From: Chloroflexota bacterium
GTDB taxonomy: Bacteria; Chloroflexota; Limnocylindria; QHBO01
DNA length: 11,843 nt
Assembly (NCBI GenBank): GCA_020848055.1
Contig: JADLBB010000140.1
Coordinates: 1-11,843 of the forward strand
Reading direction: 5' to 3'
Part shown: positions 1 to 8,779 of the stretch, piece after piece
Layout: each line of letters begins with the position of its first letter
Position numbering within the stretch: the stretch's first letter is position 1
Position numbers and translations under genes: made by a program
The notes under the pieces: model-generated
Told to the model about the DNA's origin: nothing
Database searches by the model: none
The model's input: the letters and a program-made list of their open reading frames with translations, nothing else

Positions 1-66
1 ATGGCCTCCGTCGTCGGTGACCTGTTCTGCGCGGCATGCGGGGCGCCGCTCAAGTCTGCCAACTGA
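1..66 (+). CDS. C-terminal end of a zinc-ribbon-like protein (5' part outside window)
   Basis: Frame 1 is open from the first base to TGA at 64-66 and encodes 21 residues ending FCAACGAPLKSAN. The CxxCG pair followed by a short basic tail looks like half of a zinc-ribbon knuckle, which is often found at the extreme end of small bacterial proteins. The ATG at position 1 may be an internal methionine, because the window simply begins there. I cannot name the protein. Its neighbour aceE is convergent, so the two share no transcript. Confidence 0.5.
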   Translation: MASVVGDLFCAACGAPLKSAN

Positions 67-268
67 GTTCAGTGGAAGCCGAGCCGCGCTGGCTCCTCCT
101 CACGATGCGCCCATGGCGGCCGGTTGCTGGTCGCCGCGGTCCAGTCCGGGACCGCAATGCGCCCGCGTGGGCCGATTGGTGGCGTCGGACGTTCGCATGG
201 CGTCGGCCCTGAGCGTGGGATCCGCGACTCGCCGCCCTGGCGAGCCGATAACCGGCCATCCTGAGCCG

Positions 269-302
269 ATTGCGGTCCACGGACGCCCGGACCGATCGCA
301 AT
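269..302. terminator. Imperfect 10-bp hairpin, possible bidirectional terminator
   Basis: The left arm ATTGCG plus GTCC (269-278) pairs with GGAC (289-292) and CGCAAT (297-302). This leaves a 10-nt loop and a 4-nt bulge on the right arm. It lies in the convergent gap, about 65 bp past the aceE stop and 200 bp past the other gene's stop. No U-run follows on either strand, so intrinsic termination is uncertain. Confidence 0.22.
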
Positions 303-326
303 GGGCCCTCCGCGGCCGGTTCCGCC

Positions 327-342
327 GGCGCGCCCGCGCGCC
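327..342. terminator. GGCGCG-CCCG-CGCGCC hairpin just past aceE
   Basis: A perfect 6-bp all-GC stem with a 4-nt loop lies 25 bp downstream of the aceE stop codon, read on the minus strand. It is nested between two CCGCGG palindromes at 310-315 and 345-350, which could pair to lengthen the structure. It lacks a T-tract, so it may stabilise an mRNA 3' end rather than terminate transcription. Confidence 0.25.
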
Positions 343-367
343 AGCCGCGGCGTTCAGGCGCCGTCGC

Positions 368-3061
<2,694 letters not shown>

Positions 3062-3070
3062 CTCGGGCCT

Positions 3071-3076
3071 ATCGTA
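3071..3076 (-). promoter_or_regulatory. Candidate -10 element TACGAT for aceE
   Basis: On the minus strand TACGAT ends 9 nt before the aceE ATG at 3061. A start site about 7 nt downstream would leave a leader of only 1-3 nt. No purine-rich Shine-Dalgarno sequence is seen before the ATG, which fits leaderless translation. No TTGACA-like -35 is visible at the usual spacing. Confidence 0.4.
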
Positions 3077-3093
3077 CAGCCCGATGCGGATCG

Positions 3094-3192
3094 ATGGGAT
3101 TCGCCGATCGGACCGAGCTCGGGCTCGAGATCCTCCGCGAGAACGACGCGATGATCGTGTTCGCCGCGGGCGCCGGCACCAAGCTGTCCTGA
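3094..3192 (+). other. 32-codon ORF with gene-like codon use in the divergent spacer (gene remnant or small protein)
   Basis: ATG at 3094 to TGA at 3190-3192 encodes 32 residues ending DAMIVFAAGAGTKLS. All but two of its codons (GGA and GAT) end in G or C, as in the real genes nearby, which is more than expected for spacer DNA. No ribosome-binding site or promoter hexamer sits at the ATG, and the same frame upstream runs into the antisense of aceE. It could be the C-terminal scar of a displaced gene, or a small protein. I recognise no family. It overlaps the aceE promoter candidate region on the opposite strand and ends 37 bp before the next plus-strand gene. Confidence 0.25.
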
Positions 3193-3229
3193 GGCACCGC
3201 GCCCAGCGACGTGCCATCATCGGTGACCG

Positions 3230-4606
3230 ATGCGCACGATCTACCGATCCGAGCCACCCTGGCCACACCGCGTGCTGATCGTCGGAGGGGGTTTCGCCGG
3301 CGTGGAGACGGCTCGACACCTCGAGCGGCTGACGCGTGGCCGGAGCGACGTCGAGGTCTGGATCGTCAGCCGCGAGAACTTCACCGTCTTCACTCCCCTC
3401 CTGCCGGAGGTCTGTTCCGGCGGCCTCGAGGCGCGTCACTGCGTCACCGCCCTGCGCGCCCAACTGCACCGCCCGTCGAGCTGGGCAGTGACCGGCGAGG
3501 TCACCGCGATCGACCTCGACGCCAGGCAGGTGGCGGTCATCGGTGGCGATGGGGAGGTCCATCGGCTCAACTACGACACCCTGGTCCTGGCGCTCGGCGG
3601 CGAGACGGCCACGTTCGGGATCAAGGGCATCGCCGAGTACACGGTCGGCATGAAGACGCTGGCCGATGCGTTCGCCCTGCGCAACCGGATCATCGAGATG
3701 CTCGAGCGCGCCGACCTGGAGACCGATCCCGACGAGCGACGCGCCCTGCTGACGTTCGTCATCGGTGGGGCAGGCTTCAGCGGCGTCGAGACCGCCGGCG
3801 AGATCGAGGCGTTCGTGCGCCGCACCCGTCGACGGTTCTACCCCAAGATCGCCACCGATGAGATCGCCGTCCACCTCGTGGAGCTCAAGCCGACCGTCCT
3901 GCCCGAGCAGGAAGCGGCCATGGGCGAGTACGCCGAGCGCCGGTTGCGCCAGCGAGGCTTCCACCTGCATCTCGGCACACCGATCCGGGAGGTTCGCGAG
4001 GTGGGCGTCGTGATCGGGGAGGACACGTTCATCCCGAGCCGAACCGTCGTGTGGACCGGTGGCGTGCAGCCGTCGCCCATCGTCCGCGATTCCGGGGTCG
4101 AGGTCGATCGCGCCGGGCGCGCCGTGGTGACCGCCACGATGGCAACCAGCCGTGCAGGGGTGTGGGCCATCGGCGATTGCGCGCGCATCCCGAACGCCGA
4201 ACGGCCCGGCGAGTTCCATGGGCCGACCGCGCAGAACGCGGTGCGCGAGGCGAAGCAGCTGGCGCGCAACATGGTGGCATCCATCGATGGGCGCCCACAC
4301 GACGTGCGGCCGTTTCGATACACGACCATCGGCACGCTGGCGAGCATCGGCAACCACACCGGGGTGGGGAAGGTGTTCGGGATCGGCGTGCGAGGTGCGA
4401 TCGCCTGGTTTATGTGGCGCGGCTACTACTGGAGCCGGGTGCCGGGCATCGGCGGCAAGATGCGGGTTGCCCTTGACTGGCTGCTCAATTCGATCTTCGG
4501 CTCGGACCCGGTGCAGCTCAAGGTCGACGATCCGCGTCACCCCGGCGCCATGGGTCCGTCCGGCACGCGACGGGGGCCGGTTCGCCACGTCGACCCGCGC
4601 GGCTGA
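3230..4606 (+). CDS. Type II NADH:quinone oxidoreductase family (NDH-2), FAD-dependent
   Basis: This 458-residue single-subunit flavoprotein should oxidise NADH and reduce membrane quinone without pumping protons. The first Rossmann fold, for FAD, has GGGFAG at 19-24. The second, for NADH, has GGAGFSG at 179-185, with Glu219 near the end of the next strand (HLVELKP), which favours NADH over NADPH. The FAD-closing motif GVWAIGDCA is at 310-318. The quinone-site region reads PTAQNAVRE (332-340), a common bacterial variant of AQxAxQ. The C-terminal part (GAIAWFMWRGYYW, then a region around 416-423) is aromatic and amphipathic, as in the NDH-2 membrane anchor. ATG at 3230 has only a weak GGTGA three bases upstream. 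A carotenoid- or sulfide-type relative is possible but less likely. It is the first gene of the plus-strand run. Confidence 0.88.
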   Translation: MRTIYRSEPPWPHRVLIVGGGFAGVETARHLERLTRGRSDVEVWIVSRENFTVFTPLLPEVCSGGLEARHCVTALRAQLHRPSSWAVTGEVTAIDLDARQVAVIGGDGEVHRLNYDTLVLALGGETATFGIKGIAEYTVGMKTLADAFALRNRIIEMLERADLETDPDERRALLTFVIGGAGFSGVETAGEIEAFVRRTRRRFYPKIATDEIAVHLVELKPTVLPEQEAAMGEYAERRLRQRGFHLHLGTPIREVREVGVVIGEDTFIPSRTVVWTGGVQPSPIVRDSGVEVDRAGRAVVTATMATSRAGVWAIGDCARIPNAERPGEFHGPTAQNAVREAKQLARNMVASIDGRPHDVRPFRYTTIGTLASIGNHTGVGKVFGIGVRGAIAWFMWRGYYWSRVPGIGGKMRVALDWLLNSIFGSDPVQLKVDDPRHPGAMGPSGTRRGPVRHVDPRG

Positions 4607-4613
4607 CCCTCGC

Positions 4614-4619
4614 TAGACT
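4614..4619 (+). promoter_or_regulatory. Candidate leaderless -10 element TAGACT
   Basis: TAGACT ends exactly 7 nt before the ATG at 4627, so transcription would start at or next to the A of the start codon. There is no Shine-Dalgarno sequence in the 20-bp gap after the preceding stop. This suggests the small membrane protein and the downstream lipid genes have their own promoter in addition to any read-through from the NDH-2 gene. No -35 box is evident. Confidence 0.5.
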
Positions 4620-4626
4620 GTCGCCG

Positions 4627-4968
4627 ATGTCACGCGAGGAACGGCGCGCCTACCAGCGCCAGATGAAGGGCATGGAGAAAGGTCCGCAGCTGCCGCCGGC
4701 GGCCAAGGAGCGGGCCGAGCGCAACGCGGCGCGCAGGGCGCAGCGCAGGTCGAAGGAGCCGGCCACGCAGGCCGGCGAGTTCACGACCCAATTCTGGTTG
4801 CGCGGCGTCGGCGTCGCGGCGATCGTCGGGTTCCTGGGGTTCAGCCTGCAGTGGGGCGAGGGCATGCCGCGAGCGCTGTACGTGGGCATGGCGGTGGCGG
4901 CCGTGGCCTTGCTGCTGGCCGTCGGGTTCAGGGTCCTCCAGCGCCGATTGCCGGCCGCGCGCCCCTGA
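4627..4968 (+). CDS. Small two-helix membrane protein of unknown function
   Basis: The 113-residue product has a highly charged cytosolic N-terminus (MSREERRAYQRQ..., then Ala/Arg-rich helix to about residue 45), rich in Arg, Lys and Glu. Two hydrophobic segments follow at about 58-75 (LRGVGVAAIVGFLGFSL) and 83-103 (ALYVGMAVAAVALLLAVGF), separated by a short loop with Trp and acidic residues, and it ends in a basic tail. By the positive-inside rule both ends should be cytoplasmic. I recognise no named domain. Codon use is like the neighbours, so it is a real gene. It follows NDH-2 by 20 bp and precedes plsY by 7 bp, so it is probably co-transcribed with the phospholipid genes. A role tied to the membrane or lipid synthesis is only an inference from position. 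Confidence 0.8.
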   Translation: MSREERRAYQRQMKGMEKGPQLPPAAKERAERNAARRAQRRSKEPATQAGEFTTQFWLRGVGVAAIVGFLGFSLQWGEGMPRALYVGMAVAAVALLLAVGFRVLQRRLPAARP

Positions 4969-4975
4969 CGGCGGG

Positions 4976-5584
4976 ATGCCCGCGGCCGCGCTCCAGCTCG
5001 TCGGTGCCGCGCTCGCGGGCTACCTGATCGGCGCCATCCCGGTGGGGGTGCTGGTCGGCCGCCTGCGCGGCGTCGACCCGCGCGATTCGGGATCGGGTCG
5101 CACCGGCACGACCAACGCCATCCGCTCGCTCGGCGTCGGGCCGGCGGCGGCCGTAGCGGTCGGGGACATCGCCAAGGGACTCATCGCGGTTGGGGTGGGG
5201 ACCGCGATCGGACCAGAGCCCTGGGGCGCGGCCGCCGGCGCGGTGGCGGCGGTGATCGGGCACGTGCGCTCGGTGTTCATCGGATTCGGCGGCGGACGCG
5301 GCGTGGCGACCGGGGCGGGGGCGATGGTCGTGCTGGCACCGATCGCGGTGGCGGTCGCGCTGGTCGAGCTGGTCACCATCATCTGGGCCACGCGCCTCGT
5401 GTCGCTGGCATCGCTGTCGGCAGCGACGACGGTGGCGATCGTGACCGTGGCGCTCTACCTGCTCGGCAACGTCGGGCCCGAGGCGGCCGTGGCCGGCGTG
5501 CTGATCGCCGCCATCGTGATCGTCGCGCACCTCGACAACATCGGCCGCCTGCTGGCCGGCAGCGAACGGCGGCTGGGACAATGA
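4976..5584 (+). CDS. plsY: Acyl-phosphate:glycerol-3-phosphate acyltransferase (PlsY)
   Basis: PlsY is a polytopic inner-membrane enzyme that transfers an acyl group from acyl-phosphate to glycerol-3-phosphate, the first committed step of phospholipid synthesis. The 202-residue length is typical. All three family motifs are recognisable: GSGRTGTTNAIRSLG (39-53), GHVRSVFIGFGGGRGVATGAG (96-116, usually GHxFPVFxxFxGGKGVAT), and HLDNIGRLLAGSERRLG (185-201, usually HxxNIxRLLxGxExxxG). The GDIAKG element at 63-68 is also present. Deviations are Arg42 in the usual GSGN position, RS for FP at 98-99, and GGR for GGK at 106-108. Start ATG 4976 is preceded by GGCGG close to the codon. It is 4 bp upstream of the pgsA-like gene and probably in one operon with it. 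Confidence 0.92.
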   Translation: MPAAALQLVGAALAGYLIGAIPVGVLVGRLRGVDPRDSGSGRTGTTNAIRSLGVGPAAAVAVGDIAKGLIAVGVGTAIGPEPWGAAAGAVAAVIGHVRSVFIGFGGGRGVATGAGAMVVLAPIAVAVALVELVTIIWATRLVSLASLSAATTVAIVTVALYLLGNVGPEAAVAGVLIAAIVIVAHLDNIGRLLAGSERRLGQ

Positions 5585-5588
5585 GCCG

Positions 5589-6206
5589 ATGACGGCCGCG
5601 CCCCACCCCCCGAGCATCGCGACGCTGCCGAACCTGCTGGGCGTCGGGCGCATCGCGGCCACGCCGCTGGTCATGATCCTGCTGCTCGCCGACGGCGCCG
5701 GCACCGACCTGGCCGCCGCGTTGCTGTTCATCGTGGCCGCGTTGTCGGACATCGCCGATGGCTGGATCGCCCGCGCGCGCAACCAGGTCTCGCCGTTCGG
5801 GGTGTTCATGGACCTGGCGGCCGACAAGGTCCTGGTCGCGGGCGTGATCGTTGCCATGGTCGCCGATGGACTCGTGCCGGCCTGGATCGCGGCCGCCATC
5901 CTGGTCCGCGAGTTCGTTGTGCAGGCGGTTCGCCAGCTGGCCGCGAGCGAGGACGTCGTGATCAGCGCCCGTGCCCTCGGCAAGGCCAAGACGCTCACCA
6001 CCAATGCCGGCCTGTTCGTCGTGCTGCTCGCCGCGGATGCGGCCACCGGTGGACCGATGGCCGCCACCGGCCTGGGCACTGCGCTCGACGCCCTCGGCTT
6101 CTGGCTGCTGGTGGTCGCGGTGGCGCTGGCCGTCGTGTCGGGGCTGGACTACCTGCGCGGCGCATGGCCGATCATCATCGGCCGATCGGACGAACCGGCT
6201 ACTTGA
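5589..6206 (+). CDS. pgsA: CDP-alcohol phosphatidyltransferase, PgsA-like (phosphatidylglycerophosphate synthase)
   Basis: The complete CDP-alcohol phosphatidyltransferase signature D(x2)DG(x2)AR(x8)G(x3)D(x3)D is present: D54, D57, G58, A61, R62, G71, D75 and D79. These residues bind the metal ions and CDP-diacylglycerol. The 205-residue protein has several hydrophobic helices, a REF element (107-109) and GKAKT (131-135), which are typical of PgsA, which swaps CMP for glycerol-3-phosphate. Phosphatidylinositol-phosphate or cardiolipin synthases share the signature, so the exact alcohol is inferred from overall similarity and from plsY next door. ATG 5589 lies 4 bp after the plsY stop, suggesting translational coupling. 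Its last 8 bp overlap the 3' end of the convergent permease gene. Confidence 0.85.
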   Translation: MTAAPHPPSIATLPNLLGVGRIAATPLVMILLLADGAGTDLAAALLFIVAALSDIADGWIARARNQVSPFGVFMDLAADKVLVAGVIVAMVADGLVPAWIAAAILVREFVVQAVRQLAASEDVVISARALGKAKTLTTNAGLFVVLLAADAATGGPMAATGLGTALDALGFWLLVVAVALAVVSGLDYLRGAWPIIIGRSDEPAT

Positions 6207-7029
6207 TGAGCTTGCGCTCCATCTGGCGCATGGCGAGCCACATGAAGAACGCGAAGAAAGCCACGAGGTAGACCAGGTCCCACGCCTGTGCCGGCCCCAC
6301 GATGCCGGTGGACAGGCCGCGGATGAGGCTGATCGAGTGGTACAGCGGCGTGGCCTGCATGAAGGCCTGGATGAACCACGGGTAGATGCTGATCGGGAAG
6401 AACGTGCCGCTGAACAGGAACATCGGCATCACGATCAGGCCCATCGGCACGTCGAAGTCGTTGACCGAGCGCAGGTACGAGGTCCCGGCCAGGCCGGCGG
6501 CGCTGAACGCGGCGGCGACGAGCAACGCGGCCGGGATCATCAGGACGCCCCAGGGCGAGAGGATGAGCCCGAAGGCCCACATGATGAAGAACATGGCGAC
6601 CGCGTACAGCGCCGACCGCATGAGGGCCCACAGCATCTCGCCGATGGCGATCTCGGTGATGCCCATCGGGGTGGCCAGCACGCCGTCGTACGTCTTGGCG
6701 AAGTTGAGCTTGAAGAAGACGTTGAAGATAGTCTCGAACACCGCGCCGTTCATCGCCGCGGTGGCCAGCAGGGCGGGCGCCACGAACGCAGCGTAGGCGA
6801 CCAGCCGGCCGTCGGCCAACGGCACGGTCTGCACGATCCCACCCAGTCCCAGACCGATGCCGGCGAGGTAGAAGATCGGCTCGAACACGCCGGAGAAGAT
6901 GATCAGCCACTGGTGGCGGTAGACCATGATGTTGCGCTCGACCAGCCGCCGCGCGCGCCAGACGCGCGACCAGGCGATGGCGAGCGCACCGCCGCCGGGG
7001 GCGCCGATCGGTCGAGACAGGGTCGTCAT
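6199..7029 (-). CDS. ABC-2 type transporter permease (NodJ/DrrB-like), second subunit
   Basis: The 276-residue integral membrane protein of the ABC-2 permease family has about six hydrophobic segments, starting near 42-66 (LIIFSGVFEPIFYLAGIGLG). It contains the motif FLFSGTFFPIS (204-214) and ATPLYH (226-231), typical of NodJ/DrrB permeases. An inner amphipathic stretch, KTYDGVLATPMGITEIAIGE (112-131), resembles the coupling region that contacts the ATPase. It is the last gene of the three-gene exporter operon, starting 11 bp after the stop of its paralogue. The frame remains open upstream through the antisense-like phase of the paralogue, but the ATG at 7029 gives the natural N-terminus. The transported substrate (lipid, glycolipid or drug) cannot be read from the sequence. 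Confidence 0.88.
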   Translation of the reverse strand: MTTLSRPIGAPGGGALAIAWSRVWRARRLVERNIMVYRHQWLIIFSGVFEPIFYLAGIGLGLGGIVQTVPLADGRLVAYAAFVAPALLATAAMNGAVFETIFNVFFKLNFAKTYDGVLATPMGITEIAIGEMLWALMRSALYAVAMFFIMWAFGLILSPWGVLMIPAALLVAAAFSAAGLAGTSYLRSVNDFDVPMGLIVMPMFLFSGTFFPISIYPWFIQAFMQATPLYHSISLIRGLSTGIVGPAQAWDLVYLVAFFAFFMWLAMRQMERKLIK

Positions 7030-7040
7030 CGGTCTCGCTC

Positions 7041-7820
7041 TCAGCCGGCCATCCGGCGGGTCAGGTTCCGCTCGGCCAGCACGGCACCGATGACGATCAT
7101 GGCCACCAGGTAGCCGGCATGCAGCACCGCGGTGCCGGGATCGAGCTGGTCGAGGATCGCGCCGCGCACGAGCTGGACGCCGTGGAACAGCGGCGTGGCC
7201 CACGCCACGACCTGCAGCCCGTCGGGCAGCTGGGCAAGCGGGAAGAAGGTGCCGCTGAACAGGAACAGCGGGTTGATGACGAAGCGGAAGACCGCGCTGA
7301 AGCCGACGTCGTTGTGCTGGGTGGCGGTGAACGCGATCAGGCAGGCGCTGAACGCCAGGCCGATGAGCACCGCGGCCGGGATGGCCAGCAGTGCCAGCGG
7401 TGAGCGGGGGATTCCGAACAGCCACAGCACGACCAGGAACACGACCGCCAGCGACCCGATCCGGAACGCGGACCAGCCGAGTTCGCCGAGCAGGATGCTC
7501 CGGATGCCCAGCGGCGTGGACAGCATGGCCTCGTAGTTCCGGCCCCACATGATCTTGTTCATGATCGGGTAGGTCGACTCGAAGGTCGCGGTCTGCATGG
7601 CCATGGCGGCGAGCAGGCCCGGGCCGAGCCAGTCGATGTACTCGACGCCGCCGAACGCCTCCAGGCTCTGTTGCGTCATGAGCGTCCCGATCCCGATGCC
7701 CATGGCCGTCAGGAACAGGACCGGCTGCAGGAACCCGAACGCCAGCGACCGCCCCCACAGGCGCCGATAGACGAGCCAGTTGCGCTGCCAGACGCGGCCC
7801 GAGGCCGCCAGTACGGTCAT
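7041..7820 (-). CDS. ABC-2 type transporter permease (NodJ/DrrB-like), first subunit
   Basis: The 259-residue membrane protein is homologous to the downstream permease. Both share the order of motifs: a PVLFL/PIFYL segment followed by GxGxG, a coupling stretch (YEAMLSTPLGIRSILLGELG, 96-115), FLFSGTFFP (186-194) and ATPLFH (208-213). Together they probably form a heterodimeric export channel served by the single ATPase. The ATG at 7820 starts 7 bp after the ATPase stop, so the operon is tightly packed. The spacer GCAGATC before the ATG has no strong Shine-Dalgarno sequence, and coupling to termination of the ATPase gene is likely. Hydrophobic segments lie at about 28-47, 64-80, 118-136, 141-165, 181-195 and 232-249. 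Confidence 0.9.
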   Translation of the reverse strand: MTVLAASGRVWQRNWLVYRRLWGRSLAFGFLQPVLFLTAMGIGIGTLMTQQSLEAFGGVEYIDWLGPGLLAAMAMQTATFESTYPIMNKIMWGRNYEAMLSTPLGIRSILLGELGWSAFRIGSLAVVFLVVLWLFGIPRSPLALLAIPAAVLIGLAFSACLIAFTATQHNDVGFSAVFRFVINPLFLFSGTFFPLAQLPDGLQVVAWATPLFHGVQLVRGAILDQLDPGTAVLHAGYLVAMIVIGAVLAERNLTRRMAG

Positions 7821-7827
7821 GATCTGC

Positions 7828-8763
7828 CTACTCGACCAGCGAGCGGCCGGTCAGGCGCAGAAAGACATCTTCCAGGCTCGAGCGCCGGACGAGCGCCGAT
7901 TCGATCGGGATGTCGCGCTGCTTGACCTGGTCGAGCGTGTGCTCGCCATCGGCGGTGTACAGCAGCAGGCGGTCTGGGAGCTCCTCGATCCGATCGGCCA
8001 GGCCGTCGAGCCGGCCGTCCAGGTTCTCACGCACGCCATCCGGGAAGCGCAGCTCGAGGACCTCCCGGGTCGAATGCTCGTCGATGAGCTGGCGCGGCGA
8101 GCCCTCGGCCACGATGTGGGCCTTGTCCATCACGACGAGGTGGTCGCACAGCTGCTCGGCCTCGTCCATGTAGTGGGTCGTGATGATGAGCGTCGCACCG
8201 CGCCGCTTGAGCTGGTAGAGCCGCTCCCACAGCAGGTGGCGTGCCTGCGGATCGAGGCCGGTCGTAGGCTCGTCCAGGATCACGAGGTCCGGCTCGTTGA
8301 TCAGCGCCCGCGCGATCGTCAGGCGGCGCTTCATGCCGCCCGACAGTGGCTCCACCTGGTCCCTGGCACGCTCGTCGAGCTGGACGAACTCGAGCAACTC
8401 GTCGGTCCGCCTGCGCGCGACGTCGCCGGGGATGTCGAAGTAGCGCGCGTACATCTCCAGGTTCTCGCGCACCGTCAGCTCGGTGTCGAGGTTGTCGATC
8501 TGCGGCACCACGCCCAGCCGCGCCTTGATCTCGCGCGCCTGCGTGCGCGGATCCATGCCGATGACGCTCAACTCGCCCTCGGTCACCGGCGAGCTGCAGG
8601 CGATCATGCGCATGGTGCTGGTCTTGCCGGCGCCGTTGGGGCCAAGGAAGCCGAATGCCTTGCCGGGACGCACGTCGAAGTCGACGCCATCGACGGCCGT
8701 GAAGCCGTTCGGGTAGCGCTTGGTCAGGCCGCGGGCATGGACGAGGGACGGGTGAGGGCTCAT
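7828..8763 (-). CDS. ABC transporter ATP-binding protein (NodI/DrrA-like)
   Basis: The 311-residue nucleotide-binding subunit powers the two permeases encoded directly downstream. It shows Walker A GPNGAGKTST (41-50), Q-loop Gln88 (VVPQ), the ABC signature LSGGMKRRLTIARAL (140-154), Walker B VILDEPTTGLD (161-171) and H-loop His197. NLDTELTVRENLEMYARYF (91-109) and the C-terminal SSLEDVFLRLTGRSL extension are characteristic of the NodI/DrrA exporter group. Two in-frame ATGs occur, at 8775 and 8763. I chose 8763 because 8775 lies inside the -10-like TAGAAT and only 8763 gives the usual N-terminus. This protein leads the three-gene operon. NodI-like proteins export lipo-oligosaccharides and DrrA-like ones drugs; the substrate here is unknown. 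Confidence 0.95.
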   Translation of the reverse strand: MSPHPSLVHARGLTKRYPNGFTAVDGVDFDVRPGKAFGFLGPNGAGKTSTMRMIACSSPVTEGELSVIGMDPRTQAREIKARLGVVPQIDNLDTELTVRENLEMYARYFDIPGDVARRRTDELLEFVQLDERARDQVEPLSGGMKRRLTIARALINEPDLVILDEPTTGLDPQARHLLWERLYQLKRRGATLIITTHYMDEAEQLCDHLVVMDKAHIVAEGSPRQLIDEHSTREVLELRFPDGVRENLDGRLDGLADRIEELPDRLLLYTADGEHTLDQVKQRDIPIESALVRRSSLEDVFLRLTGRSLVE

Positions 8764-8773
8764 CGGGCCCGCC

Positions 8774-8779
8774 ATTCTA
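8774..8779 (-). promoter_or_regulatory. -10-like TAGAAT for the ABC exporter operon, overlapping a stop codon
   Basis: TAGAAT on the minus strand ends 10 nt before the ATPase ATG (8763). Its first three bases are the TAG stop codon of the upstream flavoprotein gene (8777-8779). Five of six bases match TATAAT, including the critical TA and final T. The leader would be about 3 nt. No TTGACA-like -35 is present in the flavoprotein 3' end at normal spacing. It gives the exporter a promoter separate from the flavoprotein gene. Confidence 0.5.

Larger units (their letters stand above)
67..367. other. Gene-free convergent intergenic region with GC-rich hairpins
   Basis: No convincing gene lies here. 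A minus-strand frame of 83 codons (50-301) is Arg-rich low-complexity translation that also crosses the end of the preceding gene, so I do not call it. The stretch holds three inverted repeats: GAGCC/GGCTC at 81-95, an imperfect stem at 269-302, and GGCGCG/CGCGCC at 327-342 nested in a CCGCGG pair (310-315 and 345-350). Two genes run into this spacer from opposite sides, so transcription-ending structures are expected, but none has a T-tract. Confidence 0.5.

Noticed and set aside
50..301. 83-codon minus-strand Arg-rich frame
   Set aside because: It overlaps the terminal codons of the preceding gene, lacks a start signal and looks like translated GC-rich spacer.
3062..4588. N-terminal extension of the aceE frame through the antisense of the NDH-2 gene
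   Set aside because: The extension is antisense to a well-supported flavoprotein gene, and the ATG at 3061 gives the normal AceE N-terminus and length.
5971..7113. 380-codon plus-strand frame crossing the pgsA-like end and the permease
   Set aside because: It starts inside pgsA in the wrong frame and continues antisense to the permeases. Its composition (Asp, Glu, His, Arg and Gln repeats) is typical of shadow frames.
7030..7758. Extension of the second permease frame upstream to make a 519-residue protein
   Set aside because: This part overlaps the first permease in another frame and has Arg/Pro/His-rich composition. The ATG at 7029 gives a normal ABC-2 permease.
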